From UBA2357 sp002344625 (GTDB lineage Bacteria; Pseudomonadota; Gammaproteobacteria; Burkholderiales; Rhodocyclaceae): DNA of 64,000 bases. The position numbers and the translations under genes are program-made. Location: positions 54,321 to 118,320 of the forward strand of contig CALKIH010000009.1 of the NCBI GenBank assembly GCA_937995335.1, in the 5' to 3' direction. Every line of letters starts with the position of its first letter. Within the stretch, counting starts at the first letter, position 1. The notes beneath the pieces are model-generated. The model searched no databases. It was given only the letters and a program-made list of their open reading frames with translations, and was not told the DNA's origin. Positions 48,676-56,374 of this stretch are shown in pieces.

Positions 48676-49148
48676 AAACCCGCTGCCCCAACTGCGGCGC
48701 CACGCTCAGCCTGGATGCGCTCATGGCTCACGAAGCCGCCCGCGAAGCGCTCGCGCTGGTGTTTGGCCTCTCGGGCACGCTCGGCGCCGCGCTCACCCGC
48801 TACCTGGGCTTGTTCCGGCCGGCCTCGCGCGAACTCTCCATGGACCGCGTCGCCAAGATCTTGCGCGAGCTGGTGCCCGACATCCAGGCCCAGCGCATCG
48901 AGCGCAACGGCACGGTGTACCCGGCGCCGGTCGACGCCTGGGTGTGGGCCATCGGCCAGGCGCTGGAGGCCCGCGACGCCGGCCGCTTGAAATTGCCGCT
49001 CACCGGGCATGGCTGGCTGTACGAGGTGATCAGCAGCTGGCGCCCGAGCGCGGTCACGACGGCCCCGATCGCCACACAACCCGCATCCGCCCGCGCCTCG
49101 AAAACGCTGGGCGCGATCGCCGCCCTGGAGGACCGCGCCCGTGAATGA
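48672..49148 (+). CDS. early phage protein with short zinc-knuckle N-terminus
   Basis: A 158-residue protein starting MKTRCPNCGATLSLDAL, half of a zinc ribbon. The rest is helical (ALTRYLGLFRPASRELSMDRVAKILREL; WVWAIGQALEARDAGRLKLPL). The LFRP.SR.L..DR-type pattern is shared with putative replication-linked proteins of other transposable phages. The function is unknown. Confidence 0.7.
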   Translation: MKTRCPNCGATLSLDALMAHEAAREALALVFGLSGTLGAALTRYLGLFRPASRELSMDRVAKILRELVPDIQAQRIERNGTVYPAPVDAWVWAIGQALEARDAGRLKLPLTGHGWLYEVISSWRPSAVTTAPIATQPASARASKTLGAIAALEDRARE

Positions 49149-49521
49149 GATCGCCCGCTGGATCGAACGCGAGATTGCCCGCGGCCTGCAAGGGCTGATT
49201 GCCCTGCGCCTGCCCGGCGCGCCGGGCGAAGACACCGTGCAGATGACGCTCGACGTGTGGCTCGCAGCACTCGCCCCGCGTGCCGCCACCTGGCACGAGG
49301 CGACCGACGCCGAGCGCCTGCGCAGCGGGTTTCGCACCCTGTACGGCAGCTGCGACACCTGGCCCGCCCCGCGCGACCTGCTCGATGCGCTGCCGATTCG
49401 CGCCCCGCCGGTCGCGCTGCCACCCCCGCCGATGACCGATGACGAGCGCGCCCGCAACCGCGAGCGCCTGCGCCAGATGATGCAAGACCTGACTGCCAAG
49501 ATGACAAGGACACCGAAATGA
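49141..49521 (+). CDS. conserved early phage protein
   Basis: A 126-residue protein with a GTG start overlapping the upstream gene by 8 nt. It contains TWPAPRDLLDALP, a motif often seen in small early proteins of Mu-like phages, and a C-terminal helix (ERARNRERLRQMMQDLT). The function is unknown. Confidence 0.7.
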   Translation: MNEIARWIEREIARGLQGLIALRLPGAPGEDTVQMTLDVWLAALAPRAATWHEATDAERLRSGFRTLYGSCDTWPAPRDLLDALPIRAPPVALPPPPMTDDERARNRERLRQMMQDLTAKMTRTPK

Positions 49522-50153
49522 GCACCCCCACCAACACCCCCCCCGCCGTGCCCGCCGGCTACATGCAAAACGCCGCCGGCCACCTGGTGCCCACCGACCA
49601 GGTGCGCGAGCAAGACCTGTTGCGCGACGAAGTGGCGCGCGACCTCGCCGAAGAGGCGCGCGTGCTCAATCGCGCCCTCACCGCCTTCAAGCGCCGCGCG
49701 CTCACCGACATTGCCGACCTGGTGCGCATCGCCGGCGAGCGTTACGACGTGAAGCTGGGCGGCACCAAGGGCAATGTGCAGATCTGCACCTATGACGGCC
49801 GCTACAAGATCGCTCGCCAGGTGGCCGAGCGCATCACATTCACCGAAGAGCTCGAGGCCGCCAAGGCGCTCATCAACGCCTGCATCGAGCGCTGGAGCCA
49901 GGGCGCGAACCCGCACATCCGCGCGCTGGTCGATCGCGCCTTCCGCACCGACAGCAAGGGCCAGATCAAAACCGCCGCGGTGCTCGAGCTCTTGCGCCTG
50001 GATATCGACGACGACGAGTGGCAAGGCGCCATGGAGGCGATCAAGGACAGCATCCAGGCCAACGGCACCGCCATCTATGTGCGGGTGTATGAGCGGGTGG
50101 GCGACTCGGACCAGTACCGCGCCATTCCGCTCGACCTGGCGGCGGTGGCGTGA
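49518..50153 (+). CDS. DUF3164 family phage protein
   Basis: A 211-residue protein of the DUF3164 family found in Mu-like phages: GYMQNAAGHLVPTDQV at the start, GGTKGNVQICTYDGRYKI in the middle, AIYVRVYERVGDSDQY near the end. It overlaps neighbours on both sides. The role in early replication is not defined. Confidence 0.85.
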   Translation: MSTPTNTPPAVPAGYMQNAAGHLVPTDQVREQDLLRDEVARDLAEEARVLNRALTAFKRRALTDIADLVRIAGERYDVKLGGTKGNVQICTYDGRYKIARQVAERITFTEELEAAKALINACIERWSQGANPHIRALVDRAFRTDSKGQIKTAAVLELLRLDIDDDEWQGAMEAIKDSIQANGTAIYVRVYERVGDSDQYRAIPLDLAAVA

Positions 50154-50368
50154 TGCGCGGCCCGCTCGATCTGCAAATGAACCGCGCCGGCAGCTGGCTG
50201 CATGTGTGCGGCTTCGACGGCCCCAAGCTCGACGCCGTCAAGAACGCCTGCGAAGAGTTGGTGCTGGCCACCGGCGGCAAGGTGAGCTTCAAGGTCACCA
50301 CCATCGGCGGCGGCACCGTGGCCCTGCTCGACCCCAGGCGCGAGCCGGTCGGCTGGTCTGATCGCTAA
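50153..50368 (+). CDS. small early phage protein
   Basis: A 71-residue protein (AGSWLHVCGFDGPKLDAVKNACEELV; GGKVSFKVTTIGGGTVALLD). It overlaps the DUF3164 stop. Beta-alpha pattern; the family is not recognised. Confidence 0.65.
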   Translation: MRGPLDLQMNRAGSWLHVCGFDGPKLDAVKNACEELVLATGGKVSFKVTTIGGGTVALLDPRREPVGWSDR

Positions 50369-50385
50369 CCCAGGAGGCATCCATC

Positions 50386-50460
50386 ATGGCCGCACTCGAA
50401 TACCTCGCTGGCGCGCTGCATGCGCTGCTGCTGTGGTTGATGCCCCCGGAAGAGGAGTAA
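50386..50460 (+). CDS. 24-residue hydrophobic mini-protein
   Basis: A tiny frame with a perfect AGGAGG site 8 nt upstream of its ATG. The peptide is a single hydrophobic helix (LAGALHALLLWLM) with an acidic tail (PPEEE). Size and polarity suggest a membrane microprotein. It sits snugly between two early genes. Confidence 0.6.
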   Translation: MAALEYLAGALHALLLWLMPPEEE

Positions 50461-50464
50461 GAAC

Positions 50465-50668
50465 ATGAGAAGCGAATTTGCAGCCAACCTGTCGCTGAGC
50501 CCGAAGGCCGTTGGGGCCGAGCAGCGTACCGACTGGCCGATGCGCCAGTTTGTTGAAGACATGGTCGCGATCCTGCGCACCCACCCGGCCCATGCCCAGG
50601 TACAGGGCCTGATGCGCGATCGAGGTGTGCCGCTGGCCGTGCAGCGGCGTGTGTTGGCGGGGGCGTGA
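50465..50668 (+). CDS. small early phage protein
   Basis: A 67-residue protein (FVEDMVAILRTHPAHAQVQGLMRDRGV) starting 5 nt after the mini-protein stop, with GAGGAG upstream. The family is not recognised. Confidence 0.6.
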   Translation: MRSEFAANLSLSPKAVGAEQRTDWPMRQFVEDMVAILRTHPAHAQVQGLMRDRGVPLAVQRRVLAGA

Positions 50669-50670
50669 AT

Positions 50671-50916
50671 ATGAAAAACCCCTTCGTAAGATACGATATG
50701 TTCCATGGTTGGGTGGAGGCCACCAGCGTTGCCGACCGCCTGGAGATGGTCCGCAGGTTCGATGTGCCGGAGTGCGAAGCCGCGCTAGGTGTCGAAGGGT
50801 TGCAAGAGTCGGTTGCGATCGCGTTGCACAAGACGATGAGGCTTAAAAGGGAATGCGAGGAGGAGTTCACGCGCTATTTGATGCGAGGCAAATCGGACCA
50901 GGGGGGGGCGCAATGA
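50671..50916 (+). CDS. small early phage protein
   Basis: An 81-residue protein (MKNPFVRYDMFHGWVEAT; RLKRECEEEFTRYLMR). Its base composition is slightly lower in GC than its neighbours. It overlaps gemA by 4 nt. The family is not recognised. Confidence 0.6.
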   Translation: MKNPFVRYDMFHGWVEATSVADRLEMVRRFDVPECEAALGVEGLQESVAIALHKTMRLKRECEEEFTRYLMRGKSDQGGAQ

Positions 50917-51347
50917 CCTCCGCACCCCGCATCGCCACCGTTGCCGCCCAGCACGCCCAGCTCATCAAGCAAGTGCACACCGGCAAGCGCGACCTCGGCC
51001 TCGATGACGAAACCTACCGCCTCACCCTGCAGCGCTTTGCCGCCGGCAAGACCAGCAGCAAGGATTGCTCGGTGGCTGAGTTGAAGGCGGTCATCGAGCA
51101 CTGGCACGAATCCGGCTGGCCGCGGCCGGGGGGCAAGGGGCACAAGCCGCTTTCACCCCGTCAAAAAAAGCTGTGGGCGCTGTGGCAGGCGCTGGCCGAT
51201 GCCGGCAAGGTGCGCGACCGGCGCATGCCGGCGCTGCTGGCATGGGTCGAGGGGCAGACCGACAACCAGGTGCAACGCCTGGAATTCTTGACCGCGGCGC
51301 AGGAATACACCCTGATCGAGTCGCTCAAGAAGTGGTTGGACCGCTGA
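50913..51347 (+). CDS. gemA: regulatory protein GemA (Mu gp16 family)
   Basis: A 144-residue protein with the GemA/DUF1018 signature: LIKQVHTGKRDLGLDDETYRLTLQRF, SPRQKKLWALWQALADAG, and the C-terminal segment LTAAQEYTLIESLKKWLDR. GemA modulates host gene expression and DNA gyrase activity in Mu. It is directly followed by the Mor-like activator gene, as in Mu-like phages. Confidence 0.88.
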   Translation: MTSAPRIATVAAQHAQLIKQVHTGKRDLGLDDETYRLTLQRFAAGKTSSKDCSVAELKAVIEHWHESGWPRPGGKGHKPLSPRQKKLWALWQALADAGKVRDRRMPALLAWVEGQTDNQVQRLEFLTAAQEYTLIESLKKWLDR

Positions 51348-51348
51348 C

Positions 51349-51756
51349 ATGAGCCGCCTCGCCCGTGCCACCGCCGACGAGCTCGCCCCGCTCACGGCGC
51401 TGCTCGACCCGGCCTACCCGGATGCGCTGGCGCGCATTGCCGAGTGCCTGTATCTGTCGCTGTGCGACCAGGCGCCGGGGGATGCCCAGGCGCACGCCCG
51501 GCTGGCGCTGGTGTTGTCCGAGGGGTTGCGGGCGGAGTTCGGCGGCGCACAGATCTACCTGCCCAAAGGCCAGGGCTTTGAACTCAGCGAGCGCGACCGC
51601 CAGATACTTGCCCGCTTCAACGGCCGCAACCTGCGCCAGCTGGCCCACGACTTCGGGGTGAGCGATCGCTACATCTACGACATCGTTGCGCGCAGGACGA
51701 AAGAAGAGATCGAGCGCCGCCAGGGCAAGCTGGAGCTTGATGAGGGCGGGCTGTGA
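51349..51756 (+). CDS. mor: Mor family middle-operon transcription activator
   Basis: A 135-residue protein. The N-terminal dimerisation part is helical; the central GGAQIYLPKG segment is the Mor/C fingerprint, followed by an HTH (RNLRQLAHDFGVSDRYIYDIVARR). Mor proteins switch on later phage promoters. It ends the early operon and is followed by the 390-bp regulatory gap. Confidence 0.9.
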   Translation: MSRLARATADELAPLTALLDPAYPDALARIAECLYLSLCDQAPGDAQAHARLALVLSEGLRAEFGGAQIYLPKGQGFELSERDRQILARFNGRNLRQLAHDFGVSDRYIYDIVARRTKEEIERRQGKLELDEGGL

Positions 51757-51881
51757 AAACAGGCCTCAGGGCGCTACAGAGGCCCTGAGGCAGGTCGATG
51801 GCGGCGGGGCGGGGCGATTGGCAGCGGTAAAGCTTTATAAAGGTGAGCCTGCGCCGATCCTGACGGCCAGCGCCCTGCAAT

Positions 51882-51910
51882 TTGACAGGAAATCCGTTCC
51901 GGACCATCAT
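51882..51910 (+). promoter_or_regulatory. second operator-bearing promoter
   Basis: TTGACA, 17-bp spacer, CATCAT. The 3' part TTCCGGACCATCATTCAC (51897-51914) is identical to the early promoter at 41781-41798, so the same repressor half-site lies in the spacer; the left half-site is degenerate (AATCCG). It faces the structured RNA at 51912 and the antirepressor operon. Confidence 0.7.
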
Positions 51911-51911
51911 T

Positions 51912-51998
51912 CACCCGTCACGGCAACAACCGTGGCCGGGTTTGGCGATCCGGAATCCCTTGGCGCACAGCCGCGCCTCTCGCGGCTTTTTTGTGCGC
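51912..51998 (+). ncRNA. candidate small RNA or attenuated leader with two hairpins
   Basis: Just downstream of the -10 are ACCCG-T-CACGG-N6-CCGTG-GC-CGGGT (51913-51941) and then GCGCACA-GCCGCG-N5-CGCGGC with T6 (51963-51992); the outer arm TGTGCGC (51992-51998) can extend the second stem. The second hairpin with its T-run is a good terminator, so an RNA of about 75-80 nt would be made. Read-through would give the antirepressor mRNA. Confidence 0.55.
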
Positions 51999-52145
51999 AG
52001 CTCGTGCACGTTCCTTTATGGGCGGGCCGGGCGGGAGCCCTTCGGGGCTGCCGGTACCTTGGGGCCGGTTCGCCAACCCGCTCGGTTCCGCCCGCCCGTT
52101 TGGCGACGGGTGGCGGAAACTTAACCGCAACCCAAGGAGCAAGTC

Positions 52146-52430
52146 ATGAGCAAAACCTCGCCCCAAGATGTGCCGTTCTCCGCGCGCATCGTCCTTACGC
52201 ACTACTCCCTTACCCAGCTGCGGCGCACGCTCGGTGGTCTCGCAGCCATCGAGCAGCTGTTGCGCGTGCCTGTACCGGATGACGCCGGCGACGACAACGG
52301 CCAGCTCGCACACGTCTATCGCGATGACCTGTGCGAGTTGCTCGGCACGGTGTGCCAGCAGCTGCAGGACAAAACAGAATTTCTCATTGAACTGGCAGAA
52401 GCCAATCAACAGGAGGTGTTGCAGCAATGA
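52146..52430 (+). CDS. small phage protein upstream of the antirepressor
   Basis: A 94-residue helical protein (IVLTHYSLTQLRRTLGGLAAIEQLL; DDLCELLGTVCQQLQDKTEFLIELAE), ATG 9 nt after AAGGAG. It overlaps the antirepressor gene by 4 nt. The family is not recognised. It resembles small proteins encoded before late genes in Mu-like phages only in position. Confidence 0.65.
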   Translation: MSKTSPQDVPFSARIVLTHYSLTQLRRTLGGLAAIEQLLRVPVPDDAGDDNGQLAHVYRDDLCELLGTVCQQLQDKTEFLIELAEANQQEVLQQ

Positions 52431-53179
52431 CCCGCATGAACATGATCCCCGCCGAGTTCCAGGGCGTGAAACTGGACATCATCGACCACCAGGGCAAGCG
52501 CTGGCTGACGGCCGAACAGATCGGTTTGGCACTGGGCTACAGTGATGTCAATGCCCGTGACGGCATCCGCAGGCTTTATGAGCGCCACGAGGATGAGTTC
52601 GCCAGCACCGACACAACCACGGTCAAGTTGACCGCGGTTGATGGCAAGCTCCGTGACATGCGCATCTTCGCCGACACAGGTTGTATCCTGCTCGGCATGT
52701 TCGCCAGTACGCAGCGTGCAAAGGCTTTTCGCCTGTGGGCAAAGGAGACGCTCGCCGGCCTGCCGCCCGCGCCCGTTGTCGCTCGCCCCGTGCCCCGCGC
52801 TACAGTGCGCGTGACCCGCGAAGTGGAGCGCCAGGTGCTCGAGCTGTTCGTTGACGGCTACTCGCAAACGGAAATGGCCGAAGCGCTGCGAATCTCCCGC
52901 TCGTCGGTGAATCTGCTGATTCACGGCAAGTACAGGTTTGCGCCTGGTCTGGGGGCATCGCAGTGCCCGCCTGATCTGATCTCTGAGGTGACCGCACGAC
53001 ATATGCAGATCGAGGCGGATCGCCTGGCGAGGGTTCAGGATAGTATTGCGCAGAAGTACCTCGCATCCGGTTGCAATCAGGATCTGGTCGATTCGCTGGA
53101 ATACGTGGGCCAGTGCGCGCTCGACGGAACGCTCGTGCAGCTGGCCGACGACGGCAAGCTATCCTTGCGCAATAATTGA
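52427..53179 (+). CDS. BRO-N domain antirepressor with HTH
   Basis: A 250-residue protein. Residues 1-110 are a BRO N-terminal domain (GVKLDIIDHQGKRWLTAEQIGLALGY, DTGCILLGMFASTQRAKAFRLWAKETL). Residues about 130-170 hold an HTH (VLELFVDGYSQTEMAEALRISRSSVNLLIHG). The C-terminal half is helical. BRO proteins act as antirepressors or DNA-binding switches; its promoter seems to share the repressor's operator. Confidence 0.83.
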   Translation: MTRMNMIPAEFQGVKLDIIDHQGKRWLTAEQIGLALGYSDVNARDGIRRLYERHEDEFASTDTTTVKLTAVDGKLRDMRIFADTGCILLGMFASTQRAKAFRLWAKETLAGLPPAPVVARPVPRATVRVTREVERQVLELFVDGYSQTEMAEALRISRSSVNLLIHGKYRFAPGLGASQCPPDLISEVTARHMQIEADRLARVQDSIAQKYLASGCNQDLVDSLEYVGQCALDGTLVQLADDGKLSLRNN

Positions 53180-53192
53180 ACCCCTTCATTTA
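53173..53192 (+). promoter_or_regulatory. late promoter element, copy 2 (protease/capsid operon)
   Basis: TAATTGAACCCCTTCATTTA, identical to the minus-strand copy at 40014-40033. It overlaps the antirepressor stop and lies 34 nt before the protease ATG; a GC-rich hairpin (CCCCGC...GCGGGG, 53205-53225) intervenes. Confidence 0.72.
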
Positions 53193-53226
53193 GCCCCACC
53201 CCCACCCCGCGCGCAAAGTGCGGGGC

Positions 53227-54201
53227 ATGCCTACCGCAACGCTCCCCGCTGACATTGAAGTTTTCCGCCCCGGTCGTCACATCGACGACCAGGGCGGCGT
53301 GCATGAGTTCTCGCCCGCCGACGTGGCCGACATTGCCGCGTCGTATGACCCGGCGCTGCACGAGGCACCGCTCACGGTCGGCCACCCCGAGCACGATCGG
53401 CCCGCCTATGGCTGGGTGCAGGGCGCGCGGGTGAATGAGGCCGGGCATCTGGCGATTGCATCGCGCGATGTCGAGCCGCAGTTTGCCGAGATGGTTGCCT
53501 CGCGCCGCTTTGCCAAGCGATCAGCTGCGTTCTACCCGCCCTCCCACCCCAAGAACCCCACGCCGGGCAAGTGGTATTTGCGCCATGTGGCGTTTTTGGG
53601 TGCGCAGCCGCCGGCCATTGCCGGGCTGAAAGAGATCCAGTTTGCCGACGACGCCGCCGGGCTCGTCTGTTTTTCCGAGGCCAGCAGCGAAGGCCAACCC
53701 ACCCAGGAGCACAGAACAATGTCCGACCAAGAGAAGGCCGCCATCGCGCGTGCCGAGAAAGCCGAAGCCGAGGCCGCAGCCGCCCAGGCCGCAGCCAAGG
53801 CCGCAGAAGACCAGCTCGCGCAGTTTGCCGAGCAGCAGCGCACCGCCCGCCACGCCGGGTTTGTGGCGTTTGCCGAGCACCAGGTGCAGGCCGGAAAGCT
53901 CGCCCCGAAAGACCGCGACATGTGCGTGGCCACGCTCGAGGCCGTGGCCGATGCCGCCCCGGTGCAGTTTGCCGAAGGTGGCACCACCCGCAGCGTGAGC
54001 CCGGCCGCCTGGCTGCAGGGGCTGATTGCCGGCTCGCAACCGGTGGTGCAGTTCGGCGAGTTTGCGCCGGGCAGCGCCGGCCAGCGCCAGAGCGCGCCCA
54101 AGGACGATGCCGAGCTGGATGCGCGCGCAAAGGCCTATGCCCGTGACAACAAGGTGAGCTATGCCGAGGCCGTTGCGGCCGTGGTGAGCTTCACCGCCTG
54201 A
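53227..54201 (+). CDS. prohead protease with scaffold domain (Mu gpI-like)
   Basis: A 324-residue protein. Residues about 1-150 are the Mu-type head maturation protease (VGHPEHDRPAYGWVQGARV, RFAKRSAAFYPP, WYLRHVAFLGAQPPAIAGL). Residues 165-324 are an Ala/Glu-rich coiled-coil scaffold. It starts the plus-strand structural operon. The start is ATG 53227 or GTG 53218; neither has a strong ribosome site, which suggests a leader-dependent start. Confidence 0.88.
   Translation: MPTATLPADIEVFRPGRHIDDQGGVHEFSPADVADIAASYDPALHEAPLTVGHPEHDRPAYGWVQGARVNEAGHLAIASRDVEPQFAEMVASRRFAKRSAAFYPPSHPKNPTPGKWYLRHVAFLGAQPPAIAGLKEIQFADDAAGLVCFSEASSEGQPTQEHRTMSDQEKAAIARAEKAEAEAAAAQAAAKAAEDQLAQFAEQQRTARHAGFVAFAEHQVQAGKLAPKDRDMCVATLEAVADAAPVQFAEGGTTRSVSPAAWLQGLIAGSQPVVQFGEFAPGSAGQRQSAPKDDAELDARAKAYARDNKVSYAEAVAAVVSFTA
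53719..54201 (+). CDS. internal scaffold start within the protease gene
   Basis: An in-frame ATG at 53719 (codon 165) preceded by AGGAG would give a free 160-residue scaffold protein (MSDQEKAAIARAEKAEA...). Mu and lambda use the same nested protease/scaffold design. Confidence 0.6.
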   Translation: MSDQEKAAIARAEKAEAEAAAAQAAAKAAEDQLAQFAEQQRTARHAGFVAFAEHQVQAGKLAPKDRDMCVATLEAVADAAPVQFAEGGTTRSVSPAAWLQGLIAGSQPVVQFGEFAPGSAGQRQSAPKDDAELDARAKAYARDNKVSYAEAVAAVVSFTA

Positions 54202-54216
54202 TAAGGACCGCCAATC

Positions 54217-55176
54217 ATGATGACCCCCGCCGAAATCCGCCTGAAGCAAAACCCGGTGCTCACCAGCCTGCTGCTGGGCCTGGGGCAAGGCACCTATATT
54301 GGCGAGCGGCTGTTCCCGCGCTTGCCGCAAGCCTTGTCGAAGGTGATGCTCGCCCAGGTGGGCGACGAGCGCTTTCGCAAGTACAACCTGCGCCGCGCCC
54401 CGGGCACGGCCACCAAGCGGGTGAACATCAAGTACGACGGCAAGACCTACGAGGTGAAGCAGTACTCAGTGGAAGTGCCGATTCCGCGCGAGCTGATCCG
54501 CGAGTCGGAAGAGTCGCGCCGGTTGAACCTGAACGCCAACCTCGACATCAGCCGCATTGCCATGCTGACCGCGAACGACATTCTCGGCCTCGACTACGAG
54601 ATCGAGTGCGCGGCCCTGGCCACCACCGCGGGCACCTACGCCGTGGGCAACGTGCTGGCCCTGGCGGGCGCCACAAAGTGGAGTGCGAGCACCGGCACGC
54701 CGGTGACCGACATCACCAACGCCAGCGAAGTCATTCGCAAGAAGATCGGCAAGCGCCCGAACACCCTCACGCTGAGTGCCGATGCCGCCGTGGCCCTGCG
54801 CCACAACGCCGAGGTGAAGACCTACCTGCCGAGTTCGCAAATGGGGCCTGCGACGATCGACCAGCTGCGCAGCATTCTGAACGTGGAAGAGATCCACGTT
54901 GGTGACGCCATCTGGATCGCCGACGACGACACCTCGGCCGACGTTTGGGGCAACAACGCGGTGCTGGCCTACGTGCCACGCATGATCGGCGCGACCGGTG
55001 ACATCAGCCTGGCCGAGCCTGCCTTCGGCTTCACCAACGTGCTCGAGGGCCATCCCTTCGCCGAGCAGCCCTATTTTGAGAACAACCTCAAGAGCTGGGT
55101 CTACGGCGCGACCTATGAGCGCCAGGCGAACGTGGCCTACCCGGGCGCGGCCTTCCTGTTCCAGAACCCGAAGTGA
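54217..55176 (+). CDS. major capsid protein (Mu gpT/major head subunit-like, E family)
   Basis: A 319-residue protein following the protease by 15 nt. Segments such as GERLFPRLPQALSKVMLAQVGDERF, YEVKQYSVEVPIPRELI, and ITNASEVIRKKIGKRPNTLTLSADAAVALR are typical of HK97-fold major capsid proteins. It is expected to be the most abundant virion protein. Confidence 0.88.
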   Translation: MMTPAEIRLKQNPVLTSLLLGLGQGTYIGERLFPRLPQALSKVMLAQVGDERFRKYNLRRAPGTATKRVNIKYDGKTYEVKQYSVEVPIPRELIRESEESRRLNLNANLDISRIAMLTANDILGLDYEIECAALATTAGTYAVGNVLALAGATKWSASTGTPVTDITNASEVIRKKIGKRPNTLTLSADAAVALRHNAEVKTYLPSSQMGPATIDQLRSILNVEEIHVGDAIWIADDDTSADVWGNNAVLAYVPRMIGATGDISLAEPAFGFTNVLEGHPFAEQPYFENNLKSWVYGATYERQANVAYPGAAFLFQNPK

Positions 55177-55183
55177 GGCGGCC

Positions 55184-55507
55184 ATGAGCATCACTGCGAA
55201 AGTCGCTGTGCAACTGCTGCGCGAGGACGCCCGGCTGGTGTTCGCGCCCGGCGAGCCGCTGCCCGAGCTGACCGCCGCGGAAGAGCGCGACCTGATTGCA
55301 GCCGGCGTACTGGAGTACCCGCCGACCGAGTTCTCATCCTCGTCCGAGCCGGAAGAGGCTCGGGCCGGGGCGGGGAACCCCGGCACTAGTGCATCGGCTG
55401 AGCCCGCGCTCGACACCAGCCCGGCCCGGCCGGATGAATCCGTCCCCGAGCTGGCGCGCGAAACCGAACCCGCGGCCGCTGCGGCCCGCAAACCCAGGAG
55501 TAAATGA
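55184..55507 (+). CDS. small head protein with low-complexity C-terminus
   Basis: A 107-residue protein. The first 45 residues (VAVQLLREDARLVFAPGEPLPELTAAEERDLIAAGV) look folded; the rest is Ser/Glu/Pro/Ala rich. It overlaps the next gene by 4 nt. Position between capsid and decoration genes suggests a head accessory. Confidence 0.65.
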   Translation: MSITAKVAVQLLREDARLVFAPGEPLPELTAAEERDLIAAGVLEYPPTEFSSSSEPEEARAGAGNPGTSASAEPALDTSPARPDESVPELARETEPAAAAARKPRSK

Positions 55508-55866
55508 CCATGCGTCAATTCGACAAAACCCACGCCATCACCCTGGTGGCAGCGGTCGCCCTCGAGCAGTACCGATTCGTCTCGTACGCCGGCGGTGTGC
55601 CGGTGGCCTCGGGCGCCGGCGGCGCCACGGATGTGGCTGGTGTGACCGAGTTCGCCGCTGCGGCGGGCGAGGCGGTCAGCGCTGTGACTGGCTACAGCTA
55701 CCTGGTCGAAACCGGCGCGGGCATCACCGCCGGCCAGTTTGTGAAGCCCGGGGCGAATGGTGTCGCGGTGGTGGGCTCGATCACCGACAACTGCGGCCGC
55801 GCGCTCACCACGGCCGCCTCGGGCGCGCTGTGTGAAGTGAAGCTGCAAAACCACGTGCACCCGTAA
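55504..55866 (+). CDS. DUF2190 capsid decoration-like protein
   Basis: A 120-residue beta-rich protein (LEQYRFVSYAGGVPVASGAGGATDVAGVTEF; VETGAGITAGQFVKPGANGVAVV). DUF2190 proteins of transposable phages are capsid decoration or cement proteins. The start is ATG 55504 or 55510. Confidence 0.82.
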   Translation: MTMRQFDKTHAITLVAAVALEQYRFVSYAGGVPVASGAGGATDVAGVTEFAAAAGEAVSAVTGYSYLVETGAGITAGQFVKPGANGVAVVGSITDNCGRALTTAASGALCEVKLQNHVHP

Positions 55867-55872
55867 GCCATC

Positions 55873-56373
55873 ATGTACGCAGAGCTATCCGACCTGGTGC
55901 GCGTCGCCACCCACGGCTGGGACGAACTTGCCCAGCGCGTGGTGCAGGATGCGCGCGTCGACGGGGCGCTGCTGCGTGCGTTGGCCGAAGGGGGCGATGT
56001 GTCGGCGTGGCCGACCGAGGTTGTGATCCTGGCCGAAGATGGCCTGGCCCGCATCATGGACGGCCTCGAGCGCGCCAGCCGCCATGCCGACACCTACATT
56101 ACGCCCCGGCTGGGCGGCGTGCCCTTGTCGCCCGGGCTGATCGCCGCGAGCGATCTGCCGACCGTGGTCGCCACGATTGCCTGGCGGCGCCTCTATGGTG
56201 TGGCCGCCAGCGACGAGATCCGCAAGGCCACGGCCTGGGCTGACGACTATCTGCGCGACTTTGCCGCGGGCAGGGTGTCGCTCGGCGGCAACGATCCGCA
56301 GGGCGCCGACCCCGAAACCTACAGCGACTTTGCACCGCGCCAGATCACCGACGACGCGCTGAGAGGCTTCTGA
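55873..56373 (+). CDS. DUF1320 protein (Mu gp36-like head-tail connector)
   Basis: A 166-residue protein. The start MYAELSDLVRVA, the helical middle (GLARIMDGLERASRHADTYIT) and IAWRRLYGVAASDEIRKATAWADDYLRDFAAGRVSLG fit the DUF1320/gp36 family of connectors. In Mu it is followed by gp37; here six other genes intervene. Confidence 0.88.
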   Translation: MYAELSDLVRVATHGWDELAQRVVQDARVDGALLRALAEGGDVSAWPTEVVILAEDGLARIMDGLERASRHADTYITPRLGGVPLSPGLIAASDLPTVVATIAWRRLYGVAASDEIRKATAWADDYLRDFAAGRVSLGGNDPQGADPETYSDFAPRQITDDALRGF

Positions 56374-56374
56374 C

